Shown here: positions 23,876 to 32,606 of the stretch, piece by piece
How the letters are laid out: each line of letters starts with the position of its first letter
Numbering within the stretch: position 1 is the stretch's first letter
Assembly (NCBI GenBank): GCA_028227525.1
Contig: JAOJAE010000009.1
Location: 1-47,277, forward strand
Direction: 5' to 3'
DNA length: 47,277 nucleotides
From: Candidatus Pelagibacter sp.
GTDB taxonomy: Bacteria; Pseudomonadota; Alphaproteobacteria; Pelagibacterales; Pelagibacteraceae
Made by a program: the position numbers and the translations under genes
Notes under the pieces: model-generated
The model's database searches: none
The model's input: only the letters and a program-made list of their open reading frames with translations
What the model was told of the DNA's origin: nothing

Positions 23876-24486
23876 TAGTGGGACCAAATATCATCTTTAA
23901 ATAATGCCAAGTCTAACTTTACTCGAGTAGTAAGAAATTTTAAACAATCATTATAAAGATCTATTCTATTTTCTCTTTCTAATATTTTATTTAATTCTTC
24001 ATGAATCTTATGCAAGTATATCACGTCATTAGCACAGTATTTTAATTGAGCTGGAGAAAGTTCTCCACCAAAATCTGAGCTTTGAAATTGTTTACTGATA
24101 TCAATATTAATAAATTCTTTTATCAATGTTTTTAATGAGTGACTATCAGAATAAGATCTTGCTAATTTTGATGCAATTTTAGTATCAAGAATATTATTAG
24201 TTTCAGTTTTTAAATAGTATTTGATATGAGCTATGTCTGCTCTTCCATAATGAAATATTTTAGTAGTATTTTCATCTGCAAGTAATTTTATTAAATTTGG
24301 AGCGTTATAATTCTTCCTATCAAATTGGATTATGTGAGCATCAGAATTACCTGAGGATATCTGAATTAAGCAAAGAGGATCTCGTCTGACATTTAGACCC
24401 ATAAACTCACCATCAACAGCTATTAGATTGCCTAAATCTAAATCATCTGGTAAATCATTTTTGTGAAGTTGAATATTATTACTCAT
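23875..24486 (-). CDS. rnd: Short ribonuclease D-type 3'-5' exonuclease
   Basis: A 203-residue DEDDy exonuclease. The first acidic pair is in AVDGEFMGL, the central Asp in FHYGRADIAHIKYYL, and the closing Tyr and Asp in YCANDVIYLH. It lacks the HRDC domains of E. coli RNase D and consists only of the catalytic domain, as in other short alphaproteobacterial forms; it likely trims tRNA and other RNA 3' ends. The frame opens earlier (24522), but that would overlap the divergent gene start at 24513, so ATG 24486 is chosen. It heads the fourteen-gene minus-strand run. Confidence 0.88.
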   Translation of the reverse strand: MSNNIQLHKNDLPDDLDLGNLIAVDGEFMGLNVRRDPLCLIQISSGNSDAHIIQFDRKNYNAPNLIKLLADENTTKIFHYGRADIAHIKYYLKTETNNILDTKIASKLARSYSDSHSLKTLIKEFINIDISKQFQSSDFGGELSPAQLKYCANDVIYLHKIHEELNKILERENRIDLYNDCLKFLTTRVKLDLALFKDDIWSH

Positions 24487-24512
24487 TTTTAAACATATAT
24501 AACGGAATTCAA

Positions 24513-25484
24513 ATGAAAGCAAAAAATTGTCTAATTTTTGGTGGGAGTGGTCAGATTGGTCGAAACCTAATTAGAAAGCTAACAAAAAATAACTACAGAG
24601 TAACAGTTGTTACAAGAAATATTCATCAAAAGAGCTACGTAATTAAAACGCAGGCTAATGCTGGATATATTGATGTAGTAGAGGCTAATATATTTGATGA
24701 AAATAAAATTAGAAATCTTTTTAAAAAAGCAGATATTTGCATAAATCTAATAGGAATTTTATTTGAAAAAAAACGAGGCAATACTTTTAAAAATATTCAC
24801 TCAGTTTTACCTTCATTATTAGCCAAACTCTGCAAAGAATACAATCTTAAGCATTTTATTCATTTGTCGGCTTTAGGAATAAATGATTCAATAGACTCTG
24901 ATTATGCGAAAAGCAAATTAGAAGGAGAAAGCCGTGTATTAAAAAATTTTCCGTTAGCTACAATCTTGCGACCATCAGTGGTTTATTCTGTGGATGATAA
25001 CTTTACTACTAACTTTATGACTTTATTAAATAGATTACCAGTTTTTCCAATTTATTATGAAGGTAAGACAAAATTTGCACCAATTCATTGTTCTGATTTA
25101 ACAGATACTATTTATCATGTAATCTCTAAAAATATTTATTCAAAAATAATTGAATGTACTGGTCCTGAAATTATAACTTTTAAAGAGCTGTTAGAAAAAT
25201 TACAGATATTAATTGGTAAGAAAAGAATTTTATTACCTTTTCCATTACCCATCGCTGAGTTGACAGCAAGATTTTTTGAAATGTTGCCGACACCATTACT
25301 TACAAGAGATCAATTGAGATTGCTAAAATATGACAATGTTTCATCTGGGAAATATAAAACTAATTCAGATATAGGAGTACCTAGTGTTAGGTTCTTTGAT
25401 CAGGAGGTAAAAAAGTACTGTTATATGTGGAGAGAAGGTGGACAATTTTCCACAGAAAAATATTTAGCAAATAAAGAGTTGTAA
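24513..25484 (+). CDS. NDUFA9-like NAD(P)-binding protein (atypical SDR)
   Basis: A 323-residue extended-SDR-like protein. The dinucleotide motif IFGGSGQIGRNLIRKL lies at residues 8-23, followed by INLIGILFEKKRGNTFKNIH, HLSALGIN, YAKSKLEGE and ILRPSVVYS. This combination is typical of alphaproteobacterial homologues of the mitochondrial complex I accessory subunit NDUFA9; the usual YxxxK catalytic motif appears as YAKSK. It may associate with complex I or act in quinone biology; this is inference from the family. It is divergent from rnd, with only 26 bases between starts, and converges on gcrA. Confidence 0.82.
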   Translation: MKAKNCLIFGGSGQIGRNLIRKLTKNNYRVTVVTRNIHQKSYVIKTQANAGYIDVVEANIFDENKIRNLFKKADICINLIGILFEKKRGNTFKNIHSVLPSLLAKLCKEYNLKHFIHLSALGINDSIDSDYAKSKLEGESRVLKNFPLATILRPSVVYSVDDNFTTNFMTLLNRLPVFPIYYEGKTKFAPIHCSDLTDTIYHVISKNIYSKIIECTGPEIITFKELLEKLQILIGKKRILLPFPLPIAELTARFFEMLPTPLLTRDQLRLLKYDNVSSGKYKTNSDIGVPSVRFFDQEVKKYCYMWREGGQFSTEKYLANKEL

Positions 25485-25504
25485 AAAATTATTAATAAAT
25501 AGTT

Positions 25505-25999
25505 TTAGGCAGATTTTATTTTTTTCTCAATGAATTCTGGCACTTCTTCTTTGTCTGTAACTTCCTCTTTTTTACCTTTAGGCTGGTAAGCATACAAAAG
25601 ATGTAACTTACAATAAGAAAAATCTTTTAATGAAGATCTTCCACAAAAATAAAATGATTTTTCATCTGGATGTCCAATTGGCCATTTACATGAACTTTCG
25701 TCTAATTCCTCTAATTGTTTAGGATTTTCTGGCTCAAAGTCTTTTTCAATAATTAAAGATTTAAATTTACTTTTTCTTCCTCTTTTGCTTTTGATATTTT
25801 TTTCTTCTAAAGAGTTTTCAAAATTTTGATTTGAAGTTGCGGCTCTTGTTTTTATTTTTGCAGAAAGGTTTAATCTATGGGCCTTACCAATTACAGCATT
25901 CCTGCTAATACCGCCAATTATCTCAGCGATTTGGCTTGCAGTGTTTCCTTTGCCCCAAAGTTCTTTAAGTTTATTAACTTTTTCTTCGTTCCAGCTCAT
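25505..25999 (-). CDS. gcrA: GcrA cell cycle regulator
   Basis: A 164-residue transcription factor that works with sigma-70 at GANTC-methylated promoters in alphaproteobacteria. The N-terminal helix-turn-helix MSWNEEKVNKLKELWGKG..ASQIAEIIGGISRNAVIGKAHRL is highly characteristic. The linker is rich in Lys and Glu, and the C-terminal CKWPIGHP..FYFCGRSS..FSYCKLHLLYAYQP is the conserved Cys-containing sigma-interaction domain. It is transcribed alone from a promoter just upstream. The CcrM methylase that usually partners it is not in the window. Confidence 0.95.
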   Translation of the reverse strand: MSWNEEKVNKLKELWGKGNTASQIAEIIGGISRNAVIGKAHRLNLSAKIKTRAATSNQNFENSLEEKNIKSKRGRKSKFKSLIIEKDFEPENPKQLEELDESSCKWPIGHPDEKSFYFCGRSSLKDFSYCKLHLLYAYQPKGKKEEVTDKEEVPEFIEKKIKSA

Positions 26000-26007
26000 A
26001 TCTATAT

Positions 26008-26035
26008 ATTGTATTACAGTTTAAAAAAATAACAA
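26008..26035 (-). promoter_or_regulatory. Predicted promoter of gcrA
   Basis: On the reverse strand TTGTTA (26035-26030), a 16-base spacer and TACAAT (26013-26008). The ATG follows the -10 element by eight bases and has no ribosome site, so the message may be leaderless. The rest of the 171-base gcrA-argD spacer holds one DnaA-box-like 9-mer (26078-26086) and nothing else I can support. Confidence 0.4.
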
Positions 26036-26170
26036 TATACTGTTACATTGAGAAATTAAACAAGCAAAATCTAAGAGTTATCAACAAAAATGAATTAAAA
26101 TTGGTTTATAGGTATTTTCAATCATAACTTGTATCTAATAATTAAAATTTATAAAAACTGATTAAAAATT

Positions 26171-27337
26171 ATGAGCTATTTAGCAAAAAATTATAATAGA
26201 AAAAAAATTTCATTTAAATATGGAAAGGGAAGCTTTTTATATTCAACTAACGGAAAAAAATATTTAGATTTTGTTCAAGGTATAGCTGTAAATTCTTTAG
26301 GACACGCGCATCCTAAATTGGTAAATGCTGTAAATAAACAATCAAAAAAACTTTGGCATGTCTCTAATGCATTTCAAATTCCAGAAGGAGAAATGTTAGC
26401 TAAAAAAATAGCTAAAAAAACTTTTGCTGACTATGTTATGTTTCAAAACAGTGGTGCAGAAGCAACAGAGGCAGCTATAAAAGTTGCAAGAAGATACTTC
26501 TATTCAATCGGAAAACCTAAAAAAAATAGAATTTTATGTGTTAGAAATAGTTTTCATGGAAGAACACTGGCAGCAATTTATGCAAGTGGTTCAAAAAAAA
26601 TGACCGAAGGTTTTGGGCCAAAAGTAAGTGGTTTTGATCATTTTGAGTTTGGTAATCATCAATCTTTAAAAAAGAAAATTACAAAAAATACAGCAGCTAT
26701 AATGATCGAAACTATTATGGGCGAGGGGGGTATTAAGGTAATTCCAGATTGGTGTTTAAGAGAGCTTAGAAAAATTTGTAATAAAAAAAATATTTTATTA
26801 ATATTAGATGAGGTTCAATGTGGAATTGGAAGATCGGGTGATTTCTTTGCTTTTGAAAAATCTAAGGTAAAACCAGATATTGTTCCAATAGCAAAAGGCA
26901 TTGGGGGTGGATTCCCAATAGGAGCAGTTTTAATGAATAAAAAAGTAGCATCTAGCATGACTGCTGGAACTCATGGGTCTACTTTTGGTGGAAATCCATT
27001 AGCGATGGCTGTGGGTAATTCAGTTATGGATATAATCTCAAATAAGAAATTTTTAAAAAATGTGAAAAGTATTTCAGAATATTTTTTATCTAATCTTAAA
27101 GAAATACAAAATAAATATCCAAATATTATTAAAGAAATAAGAGGTAGAGGTTTATTGATTGGAATACAGCTTAAAACAGATCAAACAAAATTTATAAAGA
27201 AACTTATGGATAATAACTTATTAACAATAAGAGCTGCTGAAAATGTTGTTAGAATTTTACCGCCACTTAATGTAAAAAAAAATGAAGTTGAACAAGCTTT
27301 AAAAATAATCAAAAAAGTTTGTTCAGAATTAAATTAG
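26171..27337 (+). CDS. argD: Acetylornithine aminotransferase
   Basis: PLP-dependent transaminase of arginine synthesis (also able to act in lysine synthesis in many bacteria). The 388 residues show GIAVNSLGHAHP, FQNSGAEATEAAIKVAR, FHGRT, LDEVQCGIGRSG (PLP Asp) and the PLP lysine in PDIVPIAKGIGGGFPIGA, then HGSTFGGNPLAMA. It is followed after one base by argF, forming an arg pair; argJ lies about 12 kb further on. Confidence 0.95.
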   Translation: MSYLAKNYNRKKISFKYGKGSFLYSTNGKKYLDFVQGIAVNSLGHAHPKLVNAVNKQSKKLWHVSNAFQIPEGEMLAKKIAKKTFADYVMFQNSGAEATEAAIKVARRYFYSIGKPKKNRILCVRNSFHGRTLAAIYASGSKKMTEGFGPKVSGFDHFEFGNHQSLKKKITKNTAAIMIETIMGEGGIKVIPDWCLRELRKICNKKNILLILDEVQCGIGRSGDFFAFEKSKVKPDIVPIAKGIGGGFPIGAVLMNKKVASSMTAGTHGSTFGGNPLAMAVGNSVMDIISNKKFLKNVKSISEYFLSNLKEIQNKYPNIIKEIRGRGLLIGIQLKTDQTKFIKKLMDNNLLTIRAAENVVRILPPLNVKKNEVEQALKIIKKVCSELN

Positions 27338-27338
27338 A

Positions 27339-28268
27339 ATGAAACATTTTATAAATTTAAAAGATATACCGGCTAAAGATCTTAGAAAGATTATTGTTGA
27401 TGCAAAAAAAAGAAAAAACCTTAGAAAAAAGTTAAGCACTTTAGAGGCGGATAAAGGATCTCCGCTAAAGGGAAAAATGCTAATTCAAATGTTTGAAAAA
27501 GCGAGCTCAAGAACAAGAATAAGCTTTTATTTAGCAATTAAACAGCTTGGAGGAGGAACTTTAACACTTAGATCCAATGAATTACATCTTGGTCAAGGTG
27601 GTGAAAGCATATCAGACACAGCGAAGATACTTTCAACTTATGGTGATGGTTTCATGTTAAGAACAGATAGTGATAAAAAGATTGAAGATTTTAAAAAATA
27701 TTTATCTATTCCAATTATAAATGGCTTAAGTCCATCTTCACACCCAACCCAAGTTTTATCTGATGTTTTTACTGCCGAAGAAATTAAGAAGAAACCAATT
27801 TCAAAATTAAATATTTGCTGGATTGGAGACTCCAACAATGTTTTAGATAGCTTAATAGCTGCAAGTGTAAAATTTTCATTTAAACTAAGTATAGGATGCC
27901 CAAAAAAATTTGAACCAGGCAATGAAGTTAGAGCATGGGTAAAAAAAAATAACAAAAAAATATTTATTTATAATGATCCTAAAAAAGCAGCCGTAGGAGC
28001 TGATGTTATATTTTCAGATAAAGTTATATCTCTAAATGATAAAGTAAATAAAAAGAAAAAGATTGAACAATTTAAAAAATTTAAAATAGATAAAAAATTA
28101 ATGAGTTACGCAAAAAAAGATTGCATTTTTCTTCATTGCTTACCTCGTGGATCTGAAGTTAGTGAAGAAGTTTTTTTAGGAAATAAATCCCATGTTTGGC
28201 AACAAGCTCTCAATAGAGTTCATGTTCAAAAAAGTATTTTATTATATTGTTTTGGAAAATTAAGGTAG
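27339..28268 (+). CDS. argF: Ornithine carbamoyltransferase
   Basis: Makes citrulline from ornithine and carbamoyl phosphate. The 309-residue product has the carbamoyl phosphate loop KASSRTRISF (STRTR in most enzymes, SSRTR here), the NELHLGQGGESISDTAKIL segment, SHPTQVLSDVFT and HCLPRGSEVSEEVF at the ornithine site. It is coupled to argD and converges on the cytochrome gene with a nine-base 3' overlap. Confidence 0.95.
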   Translation: MKHFINLKDIPAKDLRKIIVDAKKRKNLRKKLSTLEADKGSPLKGKMLIQMFEKASSRTRISFYLAIKQLGGGTLTLRSNELHLGQGGESISDTAKILSTYGDGFMLRTDSDKKIEDFKKYLSIPIINGLSPSSHPTQVLSDVFTAEEIKKKPISKLNICWIGDSNNVLDSLIAASVKFSFKLSIGCPKKFEPGNEVRAWVKKNNKKIFIYNDPKKAAVGADVIFSDKVISLNDKVNKKKKIEQFKKFKIDKKLMSYAKKDCIFLHCLPRGSEVSEEVFLGNKSHVWQQALNRVHVQKSILLYCFGKLR

Positions 28269-28799
28269 GGGTACAGGATTATCTGAATTTTGATTTAGGT
28301 ATTTTATTATTGATGCTCTATCAGTTTCTTTTCTAAGTCCAGCATAAGCCATCTTTGTACCTTTAATATATTTAGCTGGTTTTTTAAGGAACCCATTTAG
28401 TTCTTCAAACGTCCAATTTTTATCATAAGCAGCTAAAGCTTTAGAGTATTTGTAATCTTCTACTCCTCCAACTTTTCTTTCAACCACATTATATAATGCT
28501 GGGCCGATTTTGTTTTTACCACCTTTAACTATTGAATGGCAAGCTGCACATTTTTTAAAAATTTTTTCACCTGCAGTCACATCTCCCATCGCCATCAATG
28601 CTGCAATATCAATTTTTTCTTCTACAGCAGTTTCAGTAGACGATGATACTGTGGTAGCTTCTTTGACTTCAACTGCATAGCCAGGGGTTTTTGGTTTTTC
28701 CACATGAAATATGACATTTGATAATTTTCCAATACCAATAACCAAAAGTGCAACCATTAATACAGCGGCTACTATTTTATTTATTTCAAAAGAATCCAT
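28260..28799 (-). CDS. cycM: Membrane-anchored cytochrome c (CycM-like)
   Basis: A 179-residue class I cytochrome c held by an uncleaved N-terminal helix (about residues 8-30). An Ala/Thr/Ser/Glu-rich linker leads to the haem domain: CAACH at residues 84-88 binds haem, GPALYNVVERKVG follows, and the Met ligand is in GTKMAYAGL. Such proteins pass electrons from the bc1 complex to the terminal oxidase in alphaproteobacteria. It is divergent from kdsB, an order seen elsewhere in the class. Confidence 0.92.
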   Translation of the reverse strand: MDSFEINKIVAAVLMVALLVIGIGKLSNVIFHVEKPKTPGYAVEVKEATTVSSSTETAVEEKIDIAALMAMGDVTAGEKIFKKCAACHSIVKGGKNKIGPALYNVVERKVGGVEDYKYSKALAAYDKNWTFEELNGFLKKPAKYIKGTKMAYAGLRKETDRASIIKYLNQNSDNPVPLP

Positions 28800-28822
28800 T
28801 TTTCTAAATATTATTTTCGAAC

Positions 28823-28852
28823 GTATATCACGATAAATTAAAAAATTGCCAA
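28823..28852 (-). promoter_or_regulatory. Predicted promoter of the cytochrome c gene
   Basis: On the reverse strand TTGGCA (28852-28847), an 18-base spacer and ATATAC (28828-28823), giving a leader of about 20 bases. Confidence 0.3.
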
Positions 28853-28868
28853 AATTTAATGTATAAAT

Positions 28869-28898
28869 TTGCCTCTATTACTATTTAATAAGTATAAT
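28869..28898 (+). promoter_or_regulatory. Predicted promoter of kdsB-pheA
   Basis: TTGCCT at 28869-28874, an 18-base spacer and a perfect TATAAT at 28893-28898, with the kdsB ATG 15 bases after the -10 element. Confidence 0.45.
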
Positions 28899-28913
28899 AA
28901 TATTTAATTATTA

Positions 28914-29645
28914 ATGAAAACATTAACTATTATACCTTCGAGGTTGTCAGCAACAAGATTGCCTGGCAAACCTTTATTAAAAATTAATGATTTATCTATC
29001 ATATCTCATGTATTTAAAAGAGCAGAAGAAGCAAATATTGGCGAGGTAGTGGTTGCAACAGAGGATCAAGAAATCCTTGAGGATGTTATTAAAAATGGAG
29101 GCAGAGCAATTTTAACATCTAAAAATCATAAGACTGGAACTGATAGAATTTATGAAGCCTTTCAAAAATTAGAAATTCAAAATGTAGATTTAATAATGAA
29201 TTTACAAGGCGATGAACCTGCAATTGATATTGAGGATATTATACGTTTAAATAAAAAAATGGTTAGCAATCAATCTAAAATGGGCACTCTTGCTGCCAAC
29301 ATTAAGGAACCTAAAGATTTAAATAATAAAAATATTGTAAAAGTTATAACTAAAAATCATTTGAATGATGATGAGTTTTCGGAAGCAGAAACTTTTTTGC
29401 GAAGCTCTTCAGAGATAAATAATATTTATCATCATATAGGAATTTATTGCTATTCAACAGAAACACTAAAGAAATTTGTTGAGCTCAATCAATCAAGAAA
29501 TGAAATTGAAAATAGATTGGAACAATTAAGAGCTTTAGATAATAATATTATAATTAATGTAGCTCTTGCCAATTCTTCTCCTATAGGAGTAGATACTGAA
29601 GAAGATTATCTAGCCTTAAAAAAAATTATGGAATATAAAGCGTAA
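28914..29645 (+). CDS. kdsB: 3-deoxy-manno-octulosonate cytidylyltransferase
   Basis: Activates Kdo as CMP-Kdo for lipid A core synthesis. The 243-residue product has the nucleotide-binding IIPSRLSATRLPGKPL (residues 6-21), VVVATEDQEI, LTSKNHKTGTDRIYEA, LIMNLQGDEPAI and the C-terminal SSPIGVDTEEDY. All expected motifs are intact. With kdsD, lptB and lptC in the same window this indicates Kdo-containing LPS. Its stop overlaps the pheA start (TAATG). Confidence 0.95.
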   Translation: MKTLTIIPSRLSATRLPGKPLLKINDLSIISHVFKRAEEANIGEVVVATEDQEILEDVIKNGGRAILTSKNHKTGTDRIYEAFQKLEIQNVDLIMNLQGDEPAIDIEDIIRLNKKMVSNQSKMGTLAANIKEPKDLNNKNIVKVITKNHLNDDEFSEAETFLRSSSEINNIYHHIGIYCYSTETLKKFVELNQSRNEIENRLEQLRALDNNIIINVALANSSPIGVDTEEDYLALKKIMEYKA

Positions 29646-30481
29646 TGAGTAAAATTTATTTTCAAGGTACCTTTGGAGCATATTCTCATTTAGCAGCTCT
29701 TTCAGTTGACTCTGAAGCAGAAATATTACCTTGCAAAACTTTTGATGAGTGTTTTAATAAAGCAAGTTTAGAACCAGAATGTAAAATAATTATCCCTGAG
29801 TCTAATAGAATTACTGGAAATATTGGTATTGAATACTTAATCTTTAAACATAGACTTAATATTTACAAAGAACATTTTCAAAAAATAGAACATAATTTAT
29901 TAGGTCAACCTGGTGCGAAACTTAGTGATATAAAAGAAGTTTATTCTCATGCCCAAGGTTTGTCTCAATGCTCAAAATTTATAAAAGAAAATAATATAAC
30001 AGAACATATCAGAGCTGACACAGCAGGTTCTGCAGAAATGATTTCAAAGACAAAAGATGTAAAGCAAGCTGCTATAGCATCTTCTCTAAGTGCTGAAATT
30101 TATGGATTAAACATTATTCAAAAAAATATTGAAAATGAAAGAGGTAATTTAACAAGATTTTTAGTAATGGGGAAAAATATTTCTCAACCTGAGTTTGAGA
30201 GTAAAAAATATATTACTTCTTTTTTATTTAAACTAAAAAGTAAACCGGCAGCTCTCTATCAATCTCTAGGTGGATTTGCAATTAATGGAGTGAACTTAAC
30301 AAAATTACAAAGCTATCCTGAAAAAAATACATTCGACTCATTCTTTTTTTTGTGTGATTTAGACGGACATATAGAAGATCCAAAAGTTCAAAAATCTTTA
30401 GAAGAGTTGGGACTTCATTGTGAAGATTTTCACGTCTTAGGTGTTTTTGAGGCTGATAAGTTAAGAGAGAAAAAAAATTAA
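29645..30481 (+). CDS. pheA: Prephenate dehydratase
   Basis: Converts prephenate to phenylpyruvate, leading to phenylalanine. The 278-residue monofunctional enzyme opens with YFQGTFGAYSHLAA, has VYSHAQGLSQCSKF, ADTAGSAEMIS, AAIASSLSAEIYGL, and the catalytic TRF in NLTRFLVMG. The C-terminal ACT domain (KPAALYQSLGGFAINGVNLTKLQSYP) indicates feedback by phenylalanine. No chorismate mutase domain is present. It is coupled to kdsB; the SRP RNA promoter follows directly. Confidence 0.95.
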   Translation: MSKIYFQGTFGAYSHLAALSVDSEAEILPCKTFDECFNKASLEPECKIIIPESNRITGNIGIEYLIFKHRLNIYKEHFQKIEHNLLGQPGAKLSDIKEVYSHAQGLSQCSKFIKENNITEHIRADTAGSAEMISKTKDVKQAAIASSLSAEIYGLNIIQKNIENERGNLTRFLVMGKNISQPEFESKKYITSFLFKLKSKPAALYQSLGGFAINGVNLTKLQSYPEKNTFDSFFFLCDLDGHIEDPKVQKSLEELGLHCEDFHVLGVFEADKLREKKN

Positions 30482-30488
30482 TCTTTTC

Positions 30489-30518
30489 TTGTAGAATAGA
30501 AAATATAACTGCTATAAT
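30489..30518 (+). promoter_or_regulatory. Predicted promoter of the SRP RNA gene
   Basis: TTGTAG at 30489-30494, an 18-base spacer and a perfect TATAAT at 30513-30518, six bases before the first base of the RNA. Confidence 0.55.
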
Positions 30519-30524
30519 AGTTTT

Positions 30525-30608
30525 GGAGGCTAGAGGTGGATGCTGCTTGAACCCGACCAGATCCTAACGGAAGCAGTCGTAGAGACAGTTATTCAGGTTC
30601 TAGTCTCC
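30525..30608 (+). ncRNA. ffs: Signal recognition particle RNA (4.5S type)
   Basis: The ends pair over ten bases (30525-30534 with 30599-30608). The conserved domain IV tip is present: GACCAGATCC, loop TAAC, GGAAGCAGTC (30555-30578), which carries the Ffh-binding asymmetric loop. It partners Ffh to target membrane proteins. It lies directly ahead of dnaX, ybaB and recR, a conserved bacterial neighbourhood. dnaX starts 14 bases after its end, so dnaX may be read through from the same promoter. Confidence 0.9.
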
Positions 30609-30622
30609 TTAAAATAAAAAAA

Positions 30623-32293
30623 ATGAATAATAACTCTAAAGTATTAGCATTAAAGTATAGACCAAAAACTTTTGATGATCTTATTGGTCAAGAAGTAGTG
30701 GCTGAAACTATAACGAATTCTATTAAAGCAGATAAAATTCCCAATGCTTATCTATTCACTGGGATAAGAGGAATTGGTAAAACTACAACTGCTAGAATTG
30801 TTGCTAAAGGACTTAATTGTTTAAATGGCATTGAAAATTTATGCAAAGAAGATTTATGTCATAATTGTAAATCTATTGCTGACTCTAGTCATATTGATGT
30901 GCTTGAAATGGATGCGGCAAGCAAAACTGGAGTTGATGATGTTAGAGATTTGATTGAATTTTCTAGATATGGACCCACCTCAGCAAAATATAAGATATTT
31001 ATAATTGATGAAGTTCATATGTTAAGTAAACAAGCATTTAATGCTTTGTTAAAAACATTAGAAGAGCCACCAGAATATCTAAAATTTATTTTTGCAACTA
31101 CAGAAATTAAAAAAATACCTATTACTGTAGTTTCAAGGTGTCAAAGATTTGATTTATCTAGAATTAAATCATCAGAATTATTTGAATTTATCAAAAATAT
31201 AAAAGAAAAAGAAAATGGCAAAGCGTCAGATGAAGCTTTAAAGTTAATAGTAAAAATATCAGAAGGATCTGTAAGAGATGCCTTATCTTTACTAGACAGA
31301 GCCTTGCTAAGCTTAGATGAAAAAACAGAGTTAGATCTTAATACAGCTCAAAAAATTTTTGGATATTTTGATAAGTCTCAATTAATTAATTTATTTGAAT
31401 TAATATTAAAAGGAGAGGAAGAAAAAGTTATTAATATTTATAGAAAAATTTATGATCAGGGTGTTGAGCCCAAAGTATTTATTAATGATTTTTTGGAAAT
31501 ACTTTATTATTTTAAAAATATTAATTCATTATCCTTGGAGAGCACAAATTTCTCTCTTAATGATTATGAGTTCTCAAAAATCAAAGAACTTTCTAATCAG
31601 GTAGATTCTGAAGTTTTAATTTTATTTTGGCAGTTTTCAATATCTACACTTGAAGAGCTAGATATTGTCTCTAACCAACATTTATCTATTGAAATGTTTT
31701 TAATAAGATTAATGCATTTAAGTTCAATTAAGTTAAATAAAAATACAGATATAGAACAGAGTAATGACAATTTAGACAATCAAACAGCAAATAAAGAAAA
31801 CGAACAAAAGTTTGAGGATAATTCAAGAATTATTAATCAAATAAAAAATATAGCTCAAGAAGAAAAACAAAAACCAGAAGTTAAACCAGAGATAAAAGCG
31901 ATAGATAAAAATTTTATTAACTCATTTGATCATCTTCTTAATATTTGTACTTTAAAAAAAGAAATTAAATTAAAATATGAATTAGAAAAAAATGTAAACC
32001 TTGTAAAATTTGAAAGAAATAGAATTGAAATTTCTTTTAATGATAATTTAGACAAAGATTTTGTAAAAGATCTTTCTTCAAAACTTTATGAATGGACTGC
32101 AGAAAGATGGATTATTACTTTTAGTAAATCCAAAGGTGAGATGTCAGTTAAAGAAAAACAAAAAAATAAAAAAGACGAGCTAATTAGTGAAATTAAAAAT
32201 TCAGAAATATATAAGAAAGTAATGGAAAAATTTCCTGATGCAGAGCTTATTGATGTTAAGTTGAATGAAAAAAAAGAGGATAAAAATGACTGA
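30623..32293 (+). CDS. dnaX: DNA polymerase III subunit gamma/tau
   Basis: Clamp-loader ATPase. The 556 residues hold the AAA+ module: KYRPKTFDDLIGQ, Walker A GIRGIGKTT, the zinc module (GLNCLNG..LCKEDLCHNCKSI), FIIDEVHMLSKQAFNALLKTLEEPP and the SRC motif (VVSRCQRFDL). A long, charged low-complexity linker (about 375-425) leads to a C-terminal tau domain. I see no need for frameshifting to explain the frame. No ribosome site is visible in the 14-base leader after the SRP RNA. The end overlaps ybaB by eight bases. Confidence 0.96.
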   Translation: MNNNSKVLALKYRPKTFDDLIGQEVVAETITNSIKADKIPNAYLFTGIRGIGKTTTARIVAKGLNCLNGIENLCKEDLCHNCKSIADSSHIDVLEMDAASKTGVDDVRDLIEFSRYGPTSAKYKIFIIDEVHMLSKQAFNALLKTLEEPPEYLKFIFATTEIKKIPITVVSRCQRFDLSRIKSSELFEFIKNIKEKENGKASDEALKLIVKISEGSVRDALSLLDRALLSLDEKTELDLNTAQKIFGYFDKSQLINLFELILKGEEEKVINIYRKIYDQGVEPKVFINDFLEILYYFKNINSLSLESTNFSLNDYEFSKIKELSNQVDSEVLILFWQFSISTLEELDIVSNQHLSIEMFLIRLMHLSSIKLNKNTDIEQSNDNLDNQTANKENEQKFEDNSRIINQIKNIAQEEKQKPEVKPEIKAIDKNFINSFDHLLNICTLKKEIKLKYELEKNVNLVKFERNRIEISFNDNLDKDFVKDLSSKLYEWTAERWIITFSKSKGEMSVKEKQKNKKDELISEIKNSEIYKKVMEKFPDAELIDVKLNEKKEDKND

Positions 32294-32603
32294 TTTTACT
32301 AAGATTTTAGATAAAGCTAAGGAGCTAGAGGCTAAAATGAAAGAAAGCCAAGAAAAAATTAAGGAGATAAAAGCTGAAGGAGTTTCTGGTTCTAATTCAG
32401 TAAAAATTACTCTTGATGGGGAAGGTGAAATGCAAAAAATTGAACTATCTGACGAGATTATTAAAGAAGAAAAAACAATTATTGAGGATTTAATTGTTGC
32501 TGCTCACAATAGTGCAAAATCACAATTAAAAACAAAGACCACTGAAGAGATTTCAAAAGCCACAGGTGGTTTTGGAATACCTGGTTTTAAATGGCCATTA
32601 TAA
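32286..32603 (+). CDS. ybaB: YbaB/EbfC family nucleoid-associated protein
   Basis: A 105-residue DNA-binding dimer of the EbfC family, often paired with dnaX and recR. The start at 32286 gives MTDFTKILDKAKELEAKMKESQEKI as in the family; an upstream ATG at 32265 adds seven residues overlapping dnaX. The core is ITLDGEGEMQKIELSDEI followed by a helix and the Gly-rich tail KATGGFGIPGFKWP. recR follows three bases later. Confidence 0.93.
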   Translation: MTDFTKILDKAKELEAKMKESQEKIKEIKAEGVSGSNSVKITLDGEGEMQKIELSDEIIKEEKTIIEDLIVAAHNSAKSQLKTKTTEEISKATGGFGIPGFKWPL

Positions 32604-32606
32604 TAA

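Noticed and set aside
26078..26086. DnaA-box-like TTATCAACA in the gcrA-argD spacer
   Set aside because: A single near-match in A/T-rich DNA with no cluster, no A/T-rich unwinding element and no origin-linked genes nearby.
30623..32293. Programmed frameshift in dnaX
   Set aside because: A-runs are common everywhere in this genome, and none is followed by an obvious stimulating hairpin and early stop that I could support.
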